From positions 783,760-847,759 of the forward strand of contig NZ_FQXY01000009.1 of NCBI RefSeq assembly GCF_900130125.1: a stretch of 64,000 nucleotides of DNA, read 5' to 3'. Of this stretch, positions 22,278-29,912 are shown in pieces; the first letter of the stretch is position 1, and each line of letters starts with the position of its first letter. A program made the position numbers and the translations under genes. This DNA is from Bacteroides congonensis (lineage in GTDB: Bacteria > Bacteroidota > Bacteroidia > Bacteroidales > Bacteroidaceae). A model generated the notes under the pieces. That model was not told where the DNA came from, ran no database searches, and worked only from the letters and a program-made list of their open reading frames with translations.

Positions 22278-23759
22278 TCAGAAGCCCTTTCCTTTCTGCC
22301 GCTGATATACTACCGTCTGATTCTTATCAAGATTGACGATTTTAAACATCACCATAGAACGGTTAGGAATATCTTCGGGTAACATTGTCACAAGTCGTGC
22401 TATAACATCGTCCACGTTGTTGAATCCTACATCAGTCAACTCTGCAACTTTCTGCCCATTGTGGTAAGCCGCCCCATTTACCATATATCGGAATGATAAT
22501 CTAAAATGCGTATCTTCCTGCTTCTGCTCGCGAACAGATGTCTTACCGGAGAAGAAAATGAAATCAACCACTTTCTCGTTTAATTCCCAAGCAGGAGAAT
22601 AATCAATCTTTATATAGCCCCGTGTTACCTTATGTCCAGCAGCATGATTCATCGCAAATGCAACCTCATCAATTGAAGCTCTCACGTCATTCTGTGCCAC
22701 AGTACCCCACGTGTGCCGGAATGTATAGACCGAATACCGTTCTTCTTTTGCCATTCCCATGGCCTCACATATTTGCCTAATTCCACTGTTAACATTGGAA
22801 CCAAAACTGTCAGATGTTGTCATACGCTGATAAAAATTGAACAGACGATCGTCATCCTCCTTCGTATTGAGATATTTATCGAAGAGCGGTTGAATAATTG
22901 CCGGCACGCGCATTTCCATATATGCACCGTCGGCACGAAACTTCTTTGTCTTGGCACGCTGATAGTGAATAATGCTGTTCCGATAATCCTGCTTTTTCAA
23001 ATTGTATAGATCAACTGTGTTGATTCCTGCCAAACAAAGCACCATCATGGCTATATCACGTCCGAACTCCGTCTGTGGATATTTCATCTTACTTTCCGGC
23101 AGAGGAAATGAAAAGAATTCCCGACACGCTTCGGGTGTAATGGCAAGTTTTTCTGCACGATCTGCCGAAGGAATCTCCACTTTCACCCATGGATTAGTCT
23201 TTATACGAATAATCCCATTATCATAGTCGTTATACTCCAGAATAGCAGCTTTAAATACTTGTCGCATACAGATAGGATACATCTCCTTAGCTCGGTGTGT
23301 CTGTTCAAGCGACTTAATCCACCTATTCATCAAGTGCGATGTAAGGTGTGAGAACATTATCTGCGTTGTTCCTAAAAAACGCTCCAGATGTTGCAATGCC
23401 AGCTGATAGTTCTTAGCATTACGTTGTTGACCGTTGTCAATCATTCGGTTGATATGCTTTCGTGCATAATCTGAAAAACAAACGTCATCATTCCCACTTG
23501 CAAGAAACTCGACCACTTCCTTGACTGTCCAATGCTCGATATTTTTGCTATTAAGCCTCTCCGTATACTCCAATATTCTCTGCGAACAGAATTGCAAAAC
23601 ATACGGGTCTTTAATCTCATTAGTTTTGGTGAGTTCCTTCTTCGTCACCATCTTGTCTGTCTTAATGAACGCAGAGCTTCGATGATGAGTCACCCGGATA
23701 TACACCGGATAAAATCCGTCAGCCCGTGCCGTTCTCACTACTGCTTTCAATGTTGCCAT
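22278..23759 (-). CDS. Phage integrase, tyrosine recombinase family
   Basis: 493 residues. The layout is an N-terminal arm-binding-like domain, a SAM-like core-binding domain (about 90-210), and a catalytic domain (about 215-400). Visible catalytic-domain features are the RAKTKKF lysine region, the box II arginine in YTFRHTWGT, the NHAAGH histidine, and a tyrosine in TRGYI. Two canonical residues are altered: the box I arginine of the usual GLR motif is Asn (AGINTVDLY), and the box II histidine is Tyr. IntDOT of the Bacteroides element CTnDOT is also known to lack the first arginine. The C-terminal 90 residues form an extra beta-rich extension. It lies next to the presumed attachment region beside ppdK, as expected for an integrase that catalyses site-specific insertion and excision. 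Confidence 0.9.
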   Translation of the reverse strand: MATLKAVVRTARADGFYPVYIRVTHHRSSAFIKTDKMVTKKELTKTNEIKDPYVLQFCSQRILEYTERLNSKNIEHWTVKEVVEFLASGNDDVCFSDYARKHINRMIDNGQQRNAKNYQLALQHLERFLGTTQIMFSHLTSHLMNRWIKSLEQTHRAKEMYPICMRQVFKAAILEYNDYDNGIIRIKTNPWVKVEIPSADRAEKLAITPEACREFFSFPLPESKMKYPQTEFGRDIAMMVLCLAGINTVDLYNLKKQDYRNSIIHYQRAKTKKFRADGAYMEMRVPAIIQPLFDKYLNTKEDDDRLFNFYQRMTTSDSFGSNVNSGIRQICEAMGMAKEERYSVYTFRHTWGTVAQNDVRASIDEVAFAMNHAAGHKVTRGYIKIDYSPAWELNEKVVDFIFFSGKTSVREQKQEDTHFRLSFRYMVNGAAYHNGQKVAELTDVGFNNVDDVIARLVTMLPEDIPNRSMVMFKIVNLDKNQTVVYQRQKGKGF

Positions 23760-23803
23760 TTTATATTCGTTTTATAATTAAACATTCTGTTTGGGCGTAC
23801 TAT

Positions 23804-23839
23804 GTTCCAAAGCGATTGTTCCGTGTTCCAATGTGATTG
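23804..23839. repeat. Two 15-bp direct repeats, 21 bp apart
   Basis: GTTCCAAAGCGATTG (23804-23818) and GTTCCAATGTGATTG (23825-23839) match at 13 of 15 positions and start 21 bp apart, two helical turns. They lie 45-80 bp upstream of the integrase start, suggesting an operator for int or integrase/excisionase sites. Confidence 0.65.
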
Positions 23840-23881
23840 AGGCAAAACGCCCGTAACTTATTGACTATACGGAAAAAGCAT

Positions 23882-23945
23882 TTGTACAACACTTGTACAA
23901 CACTGTTGTCAAAACTGCATAACTATTGTACAACATTTGCGTTTA
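23882..23945. repeat. Three copies of TTGTACAACA near the presumed att site
   Basis: Exact copies lie at 23882-23891, 23893-23902 and 23936-23945, with start-to-start spacing of 11 and 43 bp. The core TTGTACAA is self-complementary. Their position fits arm-type integrase sites or a dimeric regulator's operator. Confidence 0.7.
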
Positions 23946-23993
23946 TTCTACTCATTTTTTGTGCAAAATGCACGTACATTTTTAAAATACAAT

Positions 23994-24030
23994 AGGCGGT
24001 AAGCCTTTGTAAATGAAAAGCATACCGCCT
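23994..24030 (-). terminator. Hairpin terminator downstream of ppdK
   Basis: AGGCGGTA (23994-24001) pairs with TACCGCCT (24023-24030). A third copy of TACCGCCT lies at 24051-24058, directly at the ppdK stop, so two alternative hairpins are possible. On the minus strand it follows the ppdK stop by about 30 bases. Confidence 0.65.
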
Positions 24031-24058
24031 AATTAACTGAATATCAGCTATACCGCCT

Positions 24059-26779
24059 TTATCCCTCGATTGCTGCTTGCGCCGCCGCCAATCTTGCGAT
24101 AGGCACGCGAAATGGAGAACAACTAACGTAGTTCAAGCCTACTCTGTGGCAGAACTTCACTGAAGAAGGTTCACCACCATGTTCACCACAAATACCGCAT
24201 TTCAAATCCGGGCGGATAGCACGGCCTTTTTCTGTTGCCATACGTACCAGTTGTCCCACACCATTCTGGTCGAGCACCTGGAACGGGTCTACTTTCAAAA
24301 TCTTCTTTTCCAGATAAACAGGAAGGAAGGAAGCAATATCATCACGAGAATAACCGAAGGTCATCTGCGTCAAGTCATTTGTACCGAATGAGAAGAATTC
24401 AGCAGAAGAAGCAATGCGGTCGGCTGTCAAAGCTGCACGCGGGATTTCAATCATTGTACCTACTTTGAAGTCGATGCTGTCTCCCAACTCTTCGAACAAC
24501 TTCGCTGCCTCTGTACGAATCACGTTTTCCTGTTCCTTGAATTCATACAAGATACCAGTCAGCGGAACCATAATTTCCGGATGAGTCTCCACTCCTTCTT
24601 TCTTCAATTCCAATGCAGCACCCAGGATAGCACGTGTCTGCATCTGCGTAATTTCAGGATATGTATTTCCCAAACGGCAACCACGGTGACCCAACATCGG
24701 GTTGTGTTCGCACAAGGATTCTACACGTTGCTGGATATACTGCAAACTTACGCCCATTGTATCTGCCATCTCCTGCTGTCCCTTCAAATCGTGGGGAACG
24801 AACTCATGCAAAGGAGGATCGAGCAGACGTACAGTCACCGGACAGCCCGCCATTGCCTTGAAGATACCCTTGAAGTCAGCCTGCTGGTATGGAAGAATCT
24901 TAGCCAATGCCTTGCGACGCCCTTCGGCATCTTCCGCCAAAATCATTTCACGCATAGCCTTAATCTTCTCACCTTCGAAGAACATATGTTCCGTACGGCA
25001 AAGACCGATACCTACCGCACCGAAATTACGGGCCACTTCCGCATCGTGCGGAGTATCCGCATTGGTACGTACTTGCAGACGGGTATATTTATCAGCCAAT
25101 GTCATCAATTCGGCAAAGTCACCGGAAAGTTCGGCAGCTTTCGTCTCTACCTTACCATTATATACTACACCCGTACTTCCGTTCAGAGAGATGTAATCAC
25201 CTTCTTTCAGCACCACACCGTCAATTTCCACCGTACGTGCCTTATAATCAATATTCAATGCGCCTGCACCCGACACACAGCATTTACCCATACCACGGGC
25301 AACCACAGCAGCGTGAGAAGTCATACCGCCACGAGCTGTCAGGATACCTTCGGCAACTGCCATACCTGCCAAGTCTTCAGGAGAAGTTTCGATACGGACC
25401 ATCACTACACGCTTTCCGGCAGCATGCCATTCGGCAGCGTCGTCGGCGAAGAATACAATCTGACCGGTTGCAGCACCCGGAGAAGCCGGAAGACCGCGAG
25501 TCAGGACTTTAGCTTTCTTTAAAGCATCCTTATCAAATACAGGGTGAAGCAATTCGTCCAGTTTATTCGGCTCAACACGCATCAAAGCTGTCTTTTCATC
25601 AATCATACCCTGACGAAGCAAATCCATAGCAATCTTCACCATGGCAGCACCCGTACGTTTGCCGTTGCGTGTTTGAAGGAACCAGAGCTTACCTTCTTGA
25701 ACGGTAAACTCCATGTCCTGCATATCTTTATAATGATTTTCCAATTTTGTCTGAAGCGCATCCAGTTCTTTGTAGATTTCCGGCATAGCTTCTTCCATAG
25801 AAGGATATTTTTCTGCGCGTTCTTCTTCGCTTACTCCGGCCAATTGGGCCCAACGTTGAGAACCGATCTTAGTAATCTGTTGCGGAGTACGGATACCGGC
25901 TACTACGTCTTCACCTTGCGCGTTAATCAGGTATTCACCATTGAAAAGATCTTCACCTGTAGCTGCGTCACGTGAGAAACAAACGCCGGTTGCGGAAGTA
26001 TCTCCCATATTACCGAATACCATTGCCTGTACGTTTACGGCTGTTCCCCATTCGTCAGGAATACTTTCCATCTTACGGTAAAGGATAGCACGTTCATTCA
26101 TCCATGAATCGAATACTGCGCAGATGGCACCCCAAAGCTGTTCGTATGCACAAGTCGGGAAATCTTTTCCTGTCTGTTCTTTTACGGCAGCCTTAAATTT
26201 CTTCACGAGTTCTTTCAGGTCTTCCACTTCCAGCTCGTTGTCGAGTTTCACACCTTTCGCTTCTTTCACCTCTTCGATGATTGCTTCGAACGGGTCGATA
26301 TCTTCCTTATTAGTAGGTTTCATTCCCAAAACCACGTCACCGTACATCTGTACAAAACGACGGTAAGAATCCCATGCAAAACGTGCGTTACCAGTCTTGC
26401 GGATAATACCTTCCACCACTTCGTCATTCAGACCAAGGTTCAGAATAGTATCCATCATACCCGGCATAGATGCGCGGGCACCGGAACGTACAGACACCAA
26501 CAGAGGGTTTTCAATGTCACCAAATTTTGATTTCATCAAGCCCTCTACATTAGAAATGGCTTTCACGACATCATCTTTGAGCAACTCAACCACTTTGTCA
26601 CGCCCTAACGTGTTGTATTCCGTACAAACATCTGTAGTTATTGTGAATCCGGGAGGGACTGGAATTCCGATTAAATTCATTTCTGCAAGATTGGCACCTT
26701 TACCACCTAGCAAATTCTTCATGTCAGCCTTTCCTTCTGCCTGACCATTACCAAAGGTATAAACTCTTTTTTTATCCAT
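24059..26779 (-). CDS. ppdK: Pyruvate, phosphate dikinase
   Basis: 906 residues, the usual length for the family. It interconverts pyruvate, ATP and phosphate with phosphoenolpyruvate, AMP and pyrophosphate in the cytoplasm. The order is an N-terminal ATP-grasp domain with LLGGKGANLAEM; the swivelling phosphohistidine domain with GGMTSHAAVVARGMGK near residue 455, whose His carries the phosphate; and the C-terminal PEP/pyruvate TIM barrel with FFSFGTNDLTQM and the GICGEHGG cysteine loop. The gene is single, with a -7 box 42 bp upstream. The prophage ends just beyond its 3' end, and the coding sequence is intact. Confidence 0.97.
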   Translation of the reverse strand: MDKKRVYTFGNGQAEGKADMKNLLGGKGANLAEMNLIGIPVPPGFTITTDVCTEYNTLGRDKVVELLKDDVVKAISNVEGLMKSKFGDIENPLLVSVRSGARASMPGMMDTILNLGLNDEVVEGIIRKTGNARFAWDSYRRFVQMYGDVVLGMKPTNKEDIDPFEAIIEEVKEAKGVKLDNELEVEDLKELVKKFKAAVKEQTGKDFPTCAYEQLWGAICAVFDSWMNERAILYRKMESIPDEWGTAVNVQAMVFGNMGDTSATGVCFSRDAATGEDLFNGEYLINAQGEDVVAGIRTPQQITKIGSQRWAQLAGVSEEERAEKYPSMEEAMPEIYKELDALQTKLENHYKDMQDMEFTVQEGKLWFLQTRNGKRTGAAMVKIAMDLLRQGMIDEKTALMRVEPNKLDELLHPVFDKDALKKAKVLTRGLPASPGAATGQIVFFADDAAEWHAAGKRVVMVRIETSPEDLAGMAVAEGILTARGGMTSHAAVVARGMGKCCVSGAGALNIDYKARTVEIDGVVLKEGDYISLNGSTGVVYNGKVETKAAELSGDFAELMTLADKYTRLQVRTNADTPHDAEVARNFGAVGIGLCRTEHMFFEGEKIKAMREMILAEDAEGRRKALAKILPYQQADFKGIFKAMAGCPVTVRLLDPPLHEFVPHDLKGQQEMADTMGVSLQYIQQRVESLCEHNPMLGHRGCRLGNTYPEITQMQTRAILGAALELKKEGVETHPEIMVPLTGILYEFKEQENVIRTEAAKLFEELGDSIDFKVGTMIEIPRAALTADRIASSAEFFSFGTNDLTQMTFGYSRDDIASFLPVYLEKKILKVDPFQVLDQNGVGQLVRMATEKGRAIRPDLKCGICGEHGGEPSSVKFCHRVGLNYVSCSPFRVPIARLAAAQAAIEG

Positions 26780-26820
26780 AATACTGTGTTTAAAGTTACA
26801 TTATGATTATCTTCTGTTCG

Positions 26821-26828
26821 CAAATCTA
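26821..26828 (-). promoter_or_regulatory. -7 box for ppdK
   Basis: The minus-strand sequence TAGATTTG fits TAnnTTTG, the Bacteroidales -7 element. It lies 42 bp upstream of the ppdK ATG. I see no convincing TTTG at -33. Confidence 0.5.
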
Positions 26829-26943
26829 AGGATATTTCGCAAATCAGAAAACTTTTTGCGAAAAAACTTTCTATCAAAATGCAATTTCGACATTACAATC
26901 TGGAATATTTCTACAGACACGAAAGTTTTCCAAAAAAAATACC

Positions 26944-26951
26944 TATTTTTG
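26944..26951 (+). promoter_or_regulatory. -7 box for rlmD
   Basis: TATTTTTG fits TAnnTTTG and lies 27 bp before the GTG start of the methyltransferase gene. The -33 region has TTTTCC in place of TTTG. Confidence 0.5.
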
Positions 26952-26978
26952 CAGAGTAATTATTAGACTGGTGTAAAA

Positions 26979-28397
26979 GTGGCAAGAAAGAAAAAAGAGC
27001 TTCCCTTATTGGAGAAGGTAACAATCATGGATGTGGCTGCCGAAGGAAAAGCCATCGCAAAAGTAAACGACCTGGTAATTTTTGTCCCCTACGTAGTGCC
27101 GGGTGACGTCGTAGACCTTCAGATCAAGCGTAAAAAGAATAAATATGCCGAAGCAGAAGCGGTGAAGTTTCATGAACTATCGCCCAATCGCGCCGTTCCT
27201 TTCTGCCAGCACTATGGTGTATGCGGCGGCTGCAAATGGCAGGTGCTCCCCTATCCGGAGCAAATCAGATACAAACAGAAGCAAGTGGAAGATAACCTGA
27301 GACGTATCGGGAAAATCGAGCTTCCTGAGATTTCTCCTATTCTCGGTTCAGCTAAAACGGAGTGGTACAGAAACAAACTGGAGTTCACTTTTTCCAACAA
27401 ACGTTGGCTGACAAACGAAGAAGTGCGCCAGGATGTGAAGTATGACCAGATGAATGCGGTAGGTTTCCATATTCCGGGTGCGTTCGACAAGGTGCTGGCT
27501 ATCGAGAAATGTTGGTTGCAGGACGATATATCCAACCGTATCCGGAATGCGATACGCGATTATGCTTACGAACATGATTATTCATTCATCAATCTGCGTA
27601 CACAAGAAGGTATGCTGCGGAATATGATTGTCCGCACTTCTTCGACAGGTGAACTGATGGTTATCGTGATTTGCAAGATTACGGAAGAGCACGAAATGGC
27701 CCTATTCAAAAAACTGCTTCAGTTTGTCGCTGATTCTTTCCCGGAAATTACATCTTTGCTATACATTATTAATAATAAGTGTAACGACACCATCAATGAT
27801 TTGGATGTGCACGTATTTAAAGGTAAAGATCATATCTTTGAGGAGATGGAAGGCCTGCGTTTCAAGGTAGGTCCGAAATCATTCTATCAGACCAATTCGG
27901 AACAGGCATATAATCTATATAAGATAGCCCGTGACTTTGCCGGACTGACCGGAAATGAACTGGTGTACGACCTTTATACCGGAACAGGCACGATTGCCAA
28001 CTTTGTCTCACGCCAGGCGCGCCAGGTGATCGGTATCGAATATGTGCCGGAAGCTATTGAAGACGCAAAGGTAAATGCAGAAATCAATGATATTAAGAAT
28101 ACCTTGTTCTATGCCGGCGACATGAAGGATATGTTGACTCAGGACTTCATCAATCAGCATGGACGCCCGGACGTTATCATTACAGATCCCCCTCGTGCAG
28201 GTATGCATCAAGATGTGGTTGACGTCATTTTGTTTGCCGAACCCAAACGGATTGTTTATGTAAGTTGTAATCCTGCTACTCAGGCACGCGATTTGCAGTT
28301 ACTGGATGGTAAATACAAGGTGAAAGCTGTGCAGCCGGTTGATATGTTCCCTCACACTCATCATGTGGAGAATGTAGTATTACTAGAACTTCGATAA
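26979..28397 (+). CDS. rlmD: 23S rRNA (uracil-5-)-methyltransferase, RlmD/RumA type
   Basis: 472 residues starting at GTG. It has an N-terminal TRAM/OB domain (residues of about 10-65) and a four-cysteine iron-sulfur site including CQHYGVCGGCKW. The SAM-binding domain shows DLYTGTGTIANF, the catalytic-loop motif ITDPPRAGM and the nucleophile region VSCNPATQ. The family methylates C5 of uridine in 23S rRNA using S-adenosylmethionine. The exact target base cannot be read from sequence, so RlmCD-like specificity is possible. The downstream pseudouridine synthase starts 9 bp after the stop, so the two rRNA-modification genes form an operon. Confidence 0.92.
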   Translation: MARKKKELPLLEKVTIMDVAAEGKAIAKVNDLVIFVPYVVPGDVVDLQIKRKKNKYAEAEAVKFHELSPNRAVPFCQHYGVCGGCKWQVLPYPEQIRYKQKQVEDNLRRIGKIELPEISPILGSAKTEWYRNKLEFTFSNKRWLTNEEVRQDVKYDQMNAVGFHIPGAFDKVLAIEKCWLQDDISNRIRNAIRDYAYEHDYSFINLRTQEGMLRNMIVRTSSTGELMVIVICKITEEHEMALFKKLLQFVADSFPEITSLLYIINNKCNDTINDLDVHVFKGKDHIFEEMEGLRFKVGPKSFYQTNSEQAYNLYKIARDFAGLTGNELVYDLYTGTGTIANFVSRQARQVIGIEYVPEAIEDAKVNAEINDIKNTLFYAGDMKDMLTQDFINQHGRPDVIITDPPRAGMHQDVVDVILFAEPKRIVYVSCNPATQARDLQLLDGKYKVKAVQPVDMFPHTHHVENVVLLELR

Positions 28398-28406
28398 AAG
28401 AAAAAA

Positions 28407-29327
28407 ATGGAAAAAAGACCTAGAAAGACACCTGCTGAAAGAGCACGTGCCCAATATACGAACTATGCAGTCAGGGAACCGATGGAACTCATGGATTTCC
28501 TCGCTGCCAAAATGCCGGACGCAAGCCGCACAAAGCTGAAATCTTTGTTAAGCAAGCGGGTGGTATTTGTTGACAATGTGATCACGACACAATTCAACTT
28601 CCCTCTTCAACCGGGAATGAAAGTGCAAATCAGCAAGCAAAAGGGAAAGAAAGAATTTAATAACAGATTGCTGAAAATTATATATGAAGACGCTTATATC
28701 ATTGTTGTCGAAAAGATGCAAGGACTTTTATCCGTCAATACGGAGCGCCAGAAAGAGCGTACTGCTTATACAATACTCAATGAATATGTACAGCGTTCCG
28801 GACGTCAGTTTCGCGTATTCATCGTTCACCGCCTGGACAGGGACACTTCCGGCTTGATGATGTTTGCCAAAGACGAAAAGACCCAGCAGGTTCTGCGTGA
28901 CAATTGGCACGAAATAGTGACAGACCGCAGATATGTGGCAGTAGTGGAAGGAAGCATGGAGAAAGACTATGATACGGTAGTATCCTGGTTGACTGATAAG
29001 ACTTTGTATGTAAGCTCCAGCGAATATGATGACGGTGGTTCAAAATCAATCACACATTATAGAACCATCAAACGTGCAAACGGGTATTCTCTTGTAGAAC
29101 TTGATTTGGAGACAGGACGCAAGAATCAGATTCGTGTGCATATGCAGGATTTAGGTCATCCGATTGTCGGTGATGGAAGATATGGCGGAGAAAACTATTC
29201 GAATCCTATCGGACGATTGGCTCTTCACGCTTTCAAGCTTTGTTTTTATCATCCGGTAACGGGGGACTTGATGGAGTTTGAGACACCTTATCCGGCAGAT
29301 TTCAAGAAGCTGTTTTTGAAGAAATAA
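28407..29327 (+). CDS. RluA-family RNA pseudouridine synthase
   Basis: 306 residues. An S4-type RNA-binding region lies near residues 28-85. The catalytic domain carries the RluA-family motif VHRLDRDTSGLMMFAK, whose second aspartate is the nucleophile, and a C-terminal LETGRKNQIRVHM motif. It converts uridine to pseudouridine in rRNA or tRNA. Sequence alone does not say whether it is RluC-, RluD- or TruC-like. It follows the rRNA methyltransferase by 9 bp and is ended by a strong hairpin. Confidence 0.9.
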   Translation: MEKRPRKTPAERARAQYTNYAVREPMELMDFLAAKMPDASRTKLKSLLSKRVVFVDNVITTQFNFPLQPGMKVQISKQKGKKEFNNRLLKIIYEDAYIIVVEKMQGLLSVNTERQKERTAYTILNEYVQRSGRQFRVFIVHRLDRDTSGLMMFAKDEKTQQVLRDNWHEIVTDRRYVAVVEGSMEKDYDTVVSWLTDKTLYVSSSEYDDGGSKSITHYRTIKRANGYSLVELDLETGRKNQIRVHMQDLGHPIVGDGRYGGENYSNPIGRLALHAFKLCFYHPVTGDLMEFETPYPADFKKLFLKK

Positions 29328-29332
29328 AAAAT

Positions 29333-29368
29333 AAAAGCGGAACTCTTTAAAAAAGAGACTTCCGCTTT
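29333..29368. terminator. Hairpin terminator between convergent genes
   Basis: AAAAGCGGAA and TTCCGCTTTT form the outer stem with an inner CTCTTT/AAGAG stem, flanked by A-rich and T-rich tracts. It lies between the pseudouridine synthase stop (29327) and the lipoprotein stop (29394) and can serve both strands. Confidence 0.9.
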
Positions 29369-29393
29369 TTATTTATATTAAAATATTCATCTT

Positions 29394-29801
29394 CTATTGC
29401 ATTTCCAATGTAAAAGGAAAACCTTCCGAATCTCCTGTCAAATAAAAAATCCCAGTCATTAATCCCCGACGTATATTCACATCATCCATGTAGGAGATTC
29501 CATTTCTACCATAATCCAAAACAAGGTTATTACTGTAACGATCCTCCCAATACCATTGAAAACGAAAATGATCATATGGGTCACCGTTACGATAATATTG
29601 ATATTCTTCCCCAAAGCCATCCGGGTCAAAAGTAAACTCACTATATATATACCTTCCATTGACAGCACTCATGCCGACATCTCCTGCCCATATCCTGCCA
29701 AACATCTGCTCTTCTAAGTCTTCATCGTCCTCACACGAAGTAAAACCAACCAATAAAGTCAGCATCATTAAGATACCTGCATATCTCTTAACCATTTTCA
29801 T
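29394..29801 (-). CDS. Putative surface-exposed lipoprotein, unknown function
   Basis: 135 residues with a lipoprotein signal: basic start, hydrophobic core ILMMLTLLVG, and lipobox FTSC with Cys at about residue 23. The cysteine is followed at once by an acidic run (EDDEDLEE), which resembles the lipoprotein export signal that sends Bacteroidetes lipoproteins to the cell surface. The rest is rich in Tyr, Phe, Trp, Asp and Gly and is probably a small beta fold, ending with TGDSEGFPFTLEMQ. It stands alone, with a minus-strand -7 box (TAAATTTG) at 29831-29838. No functional family is recognised. Confidence 0.75.
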   Translation of the reverse strand: MKMVKRYAGILMMLTLLVGFTSCEDDEDLEEQMFGRIWAGDVGMSAVNGRYIYSEFTFDPDGFGEEYQYYRNGDPYDHFRFQWYWEDRYSNNLVLDYGRNGISYMDDVNIRRGLMTGIFYLTGDSEGFPFTLEMQ

Positions 29802-29830
29802 AATCTTCCAGTTTATTGCGTTTATAAATA

Positions 29831-29838
29831 CAAATTTA
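29831..29838 (-). promoter_or_regulatory. -7 box for the lipoprotein gene
   Basis: Minus-strand TAAATTTG fits TAnnTTTG, 30 bp upstream of the lipoprotein ATG. Confidence 0.5.
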
Positions 29839-29880
29839 GCGTTTTTATTTTACTATACACCCCAAGCCATAAGTTTTTTG

Positions 29881-29888
29881 TACCTTTG
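29881..29888 (+). promoter_or_regulatory. -7 box for the radical SAM gene
   Basis: TACCTTTG fits TAnnTTTG, 25 bp before the ATG at 29913. Confidence 0.55.
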
Positions 29889-29912
29889 CCCCGATAATAT
29901 TAAAAAAATTAC

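Larger units (their letters stand above)
23760..24058. other. Prophage/chromosome junction region (presumed att site)
   Basis: These 299 gene-free bases lie between the integrase start and the ppdK stop. They hold two repeat families (23804-23839 and 23882-23945), a short inverted repeat GTGCA-AAA-TGCAC (23961-23973) and the ppdK terminator. Layout and integrase proximity indicate that the right attachment site is here. The core cannot be fixed because the other end of the prophage is outside the window. Confidence 0.55.

Noticed and set aside
23760..24058. tRNA gene as the prophage integration target
   Set aside because: No cloverleaf or tRNA-like stretch is visible; the insertion appears to use the sequence after ppdK. 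No tRNA or rRNA gene was seen in the window.
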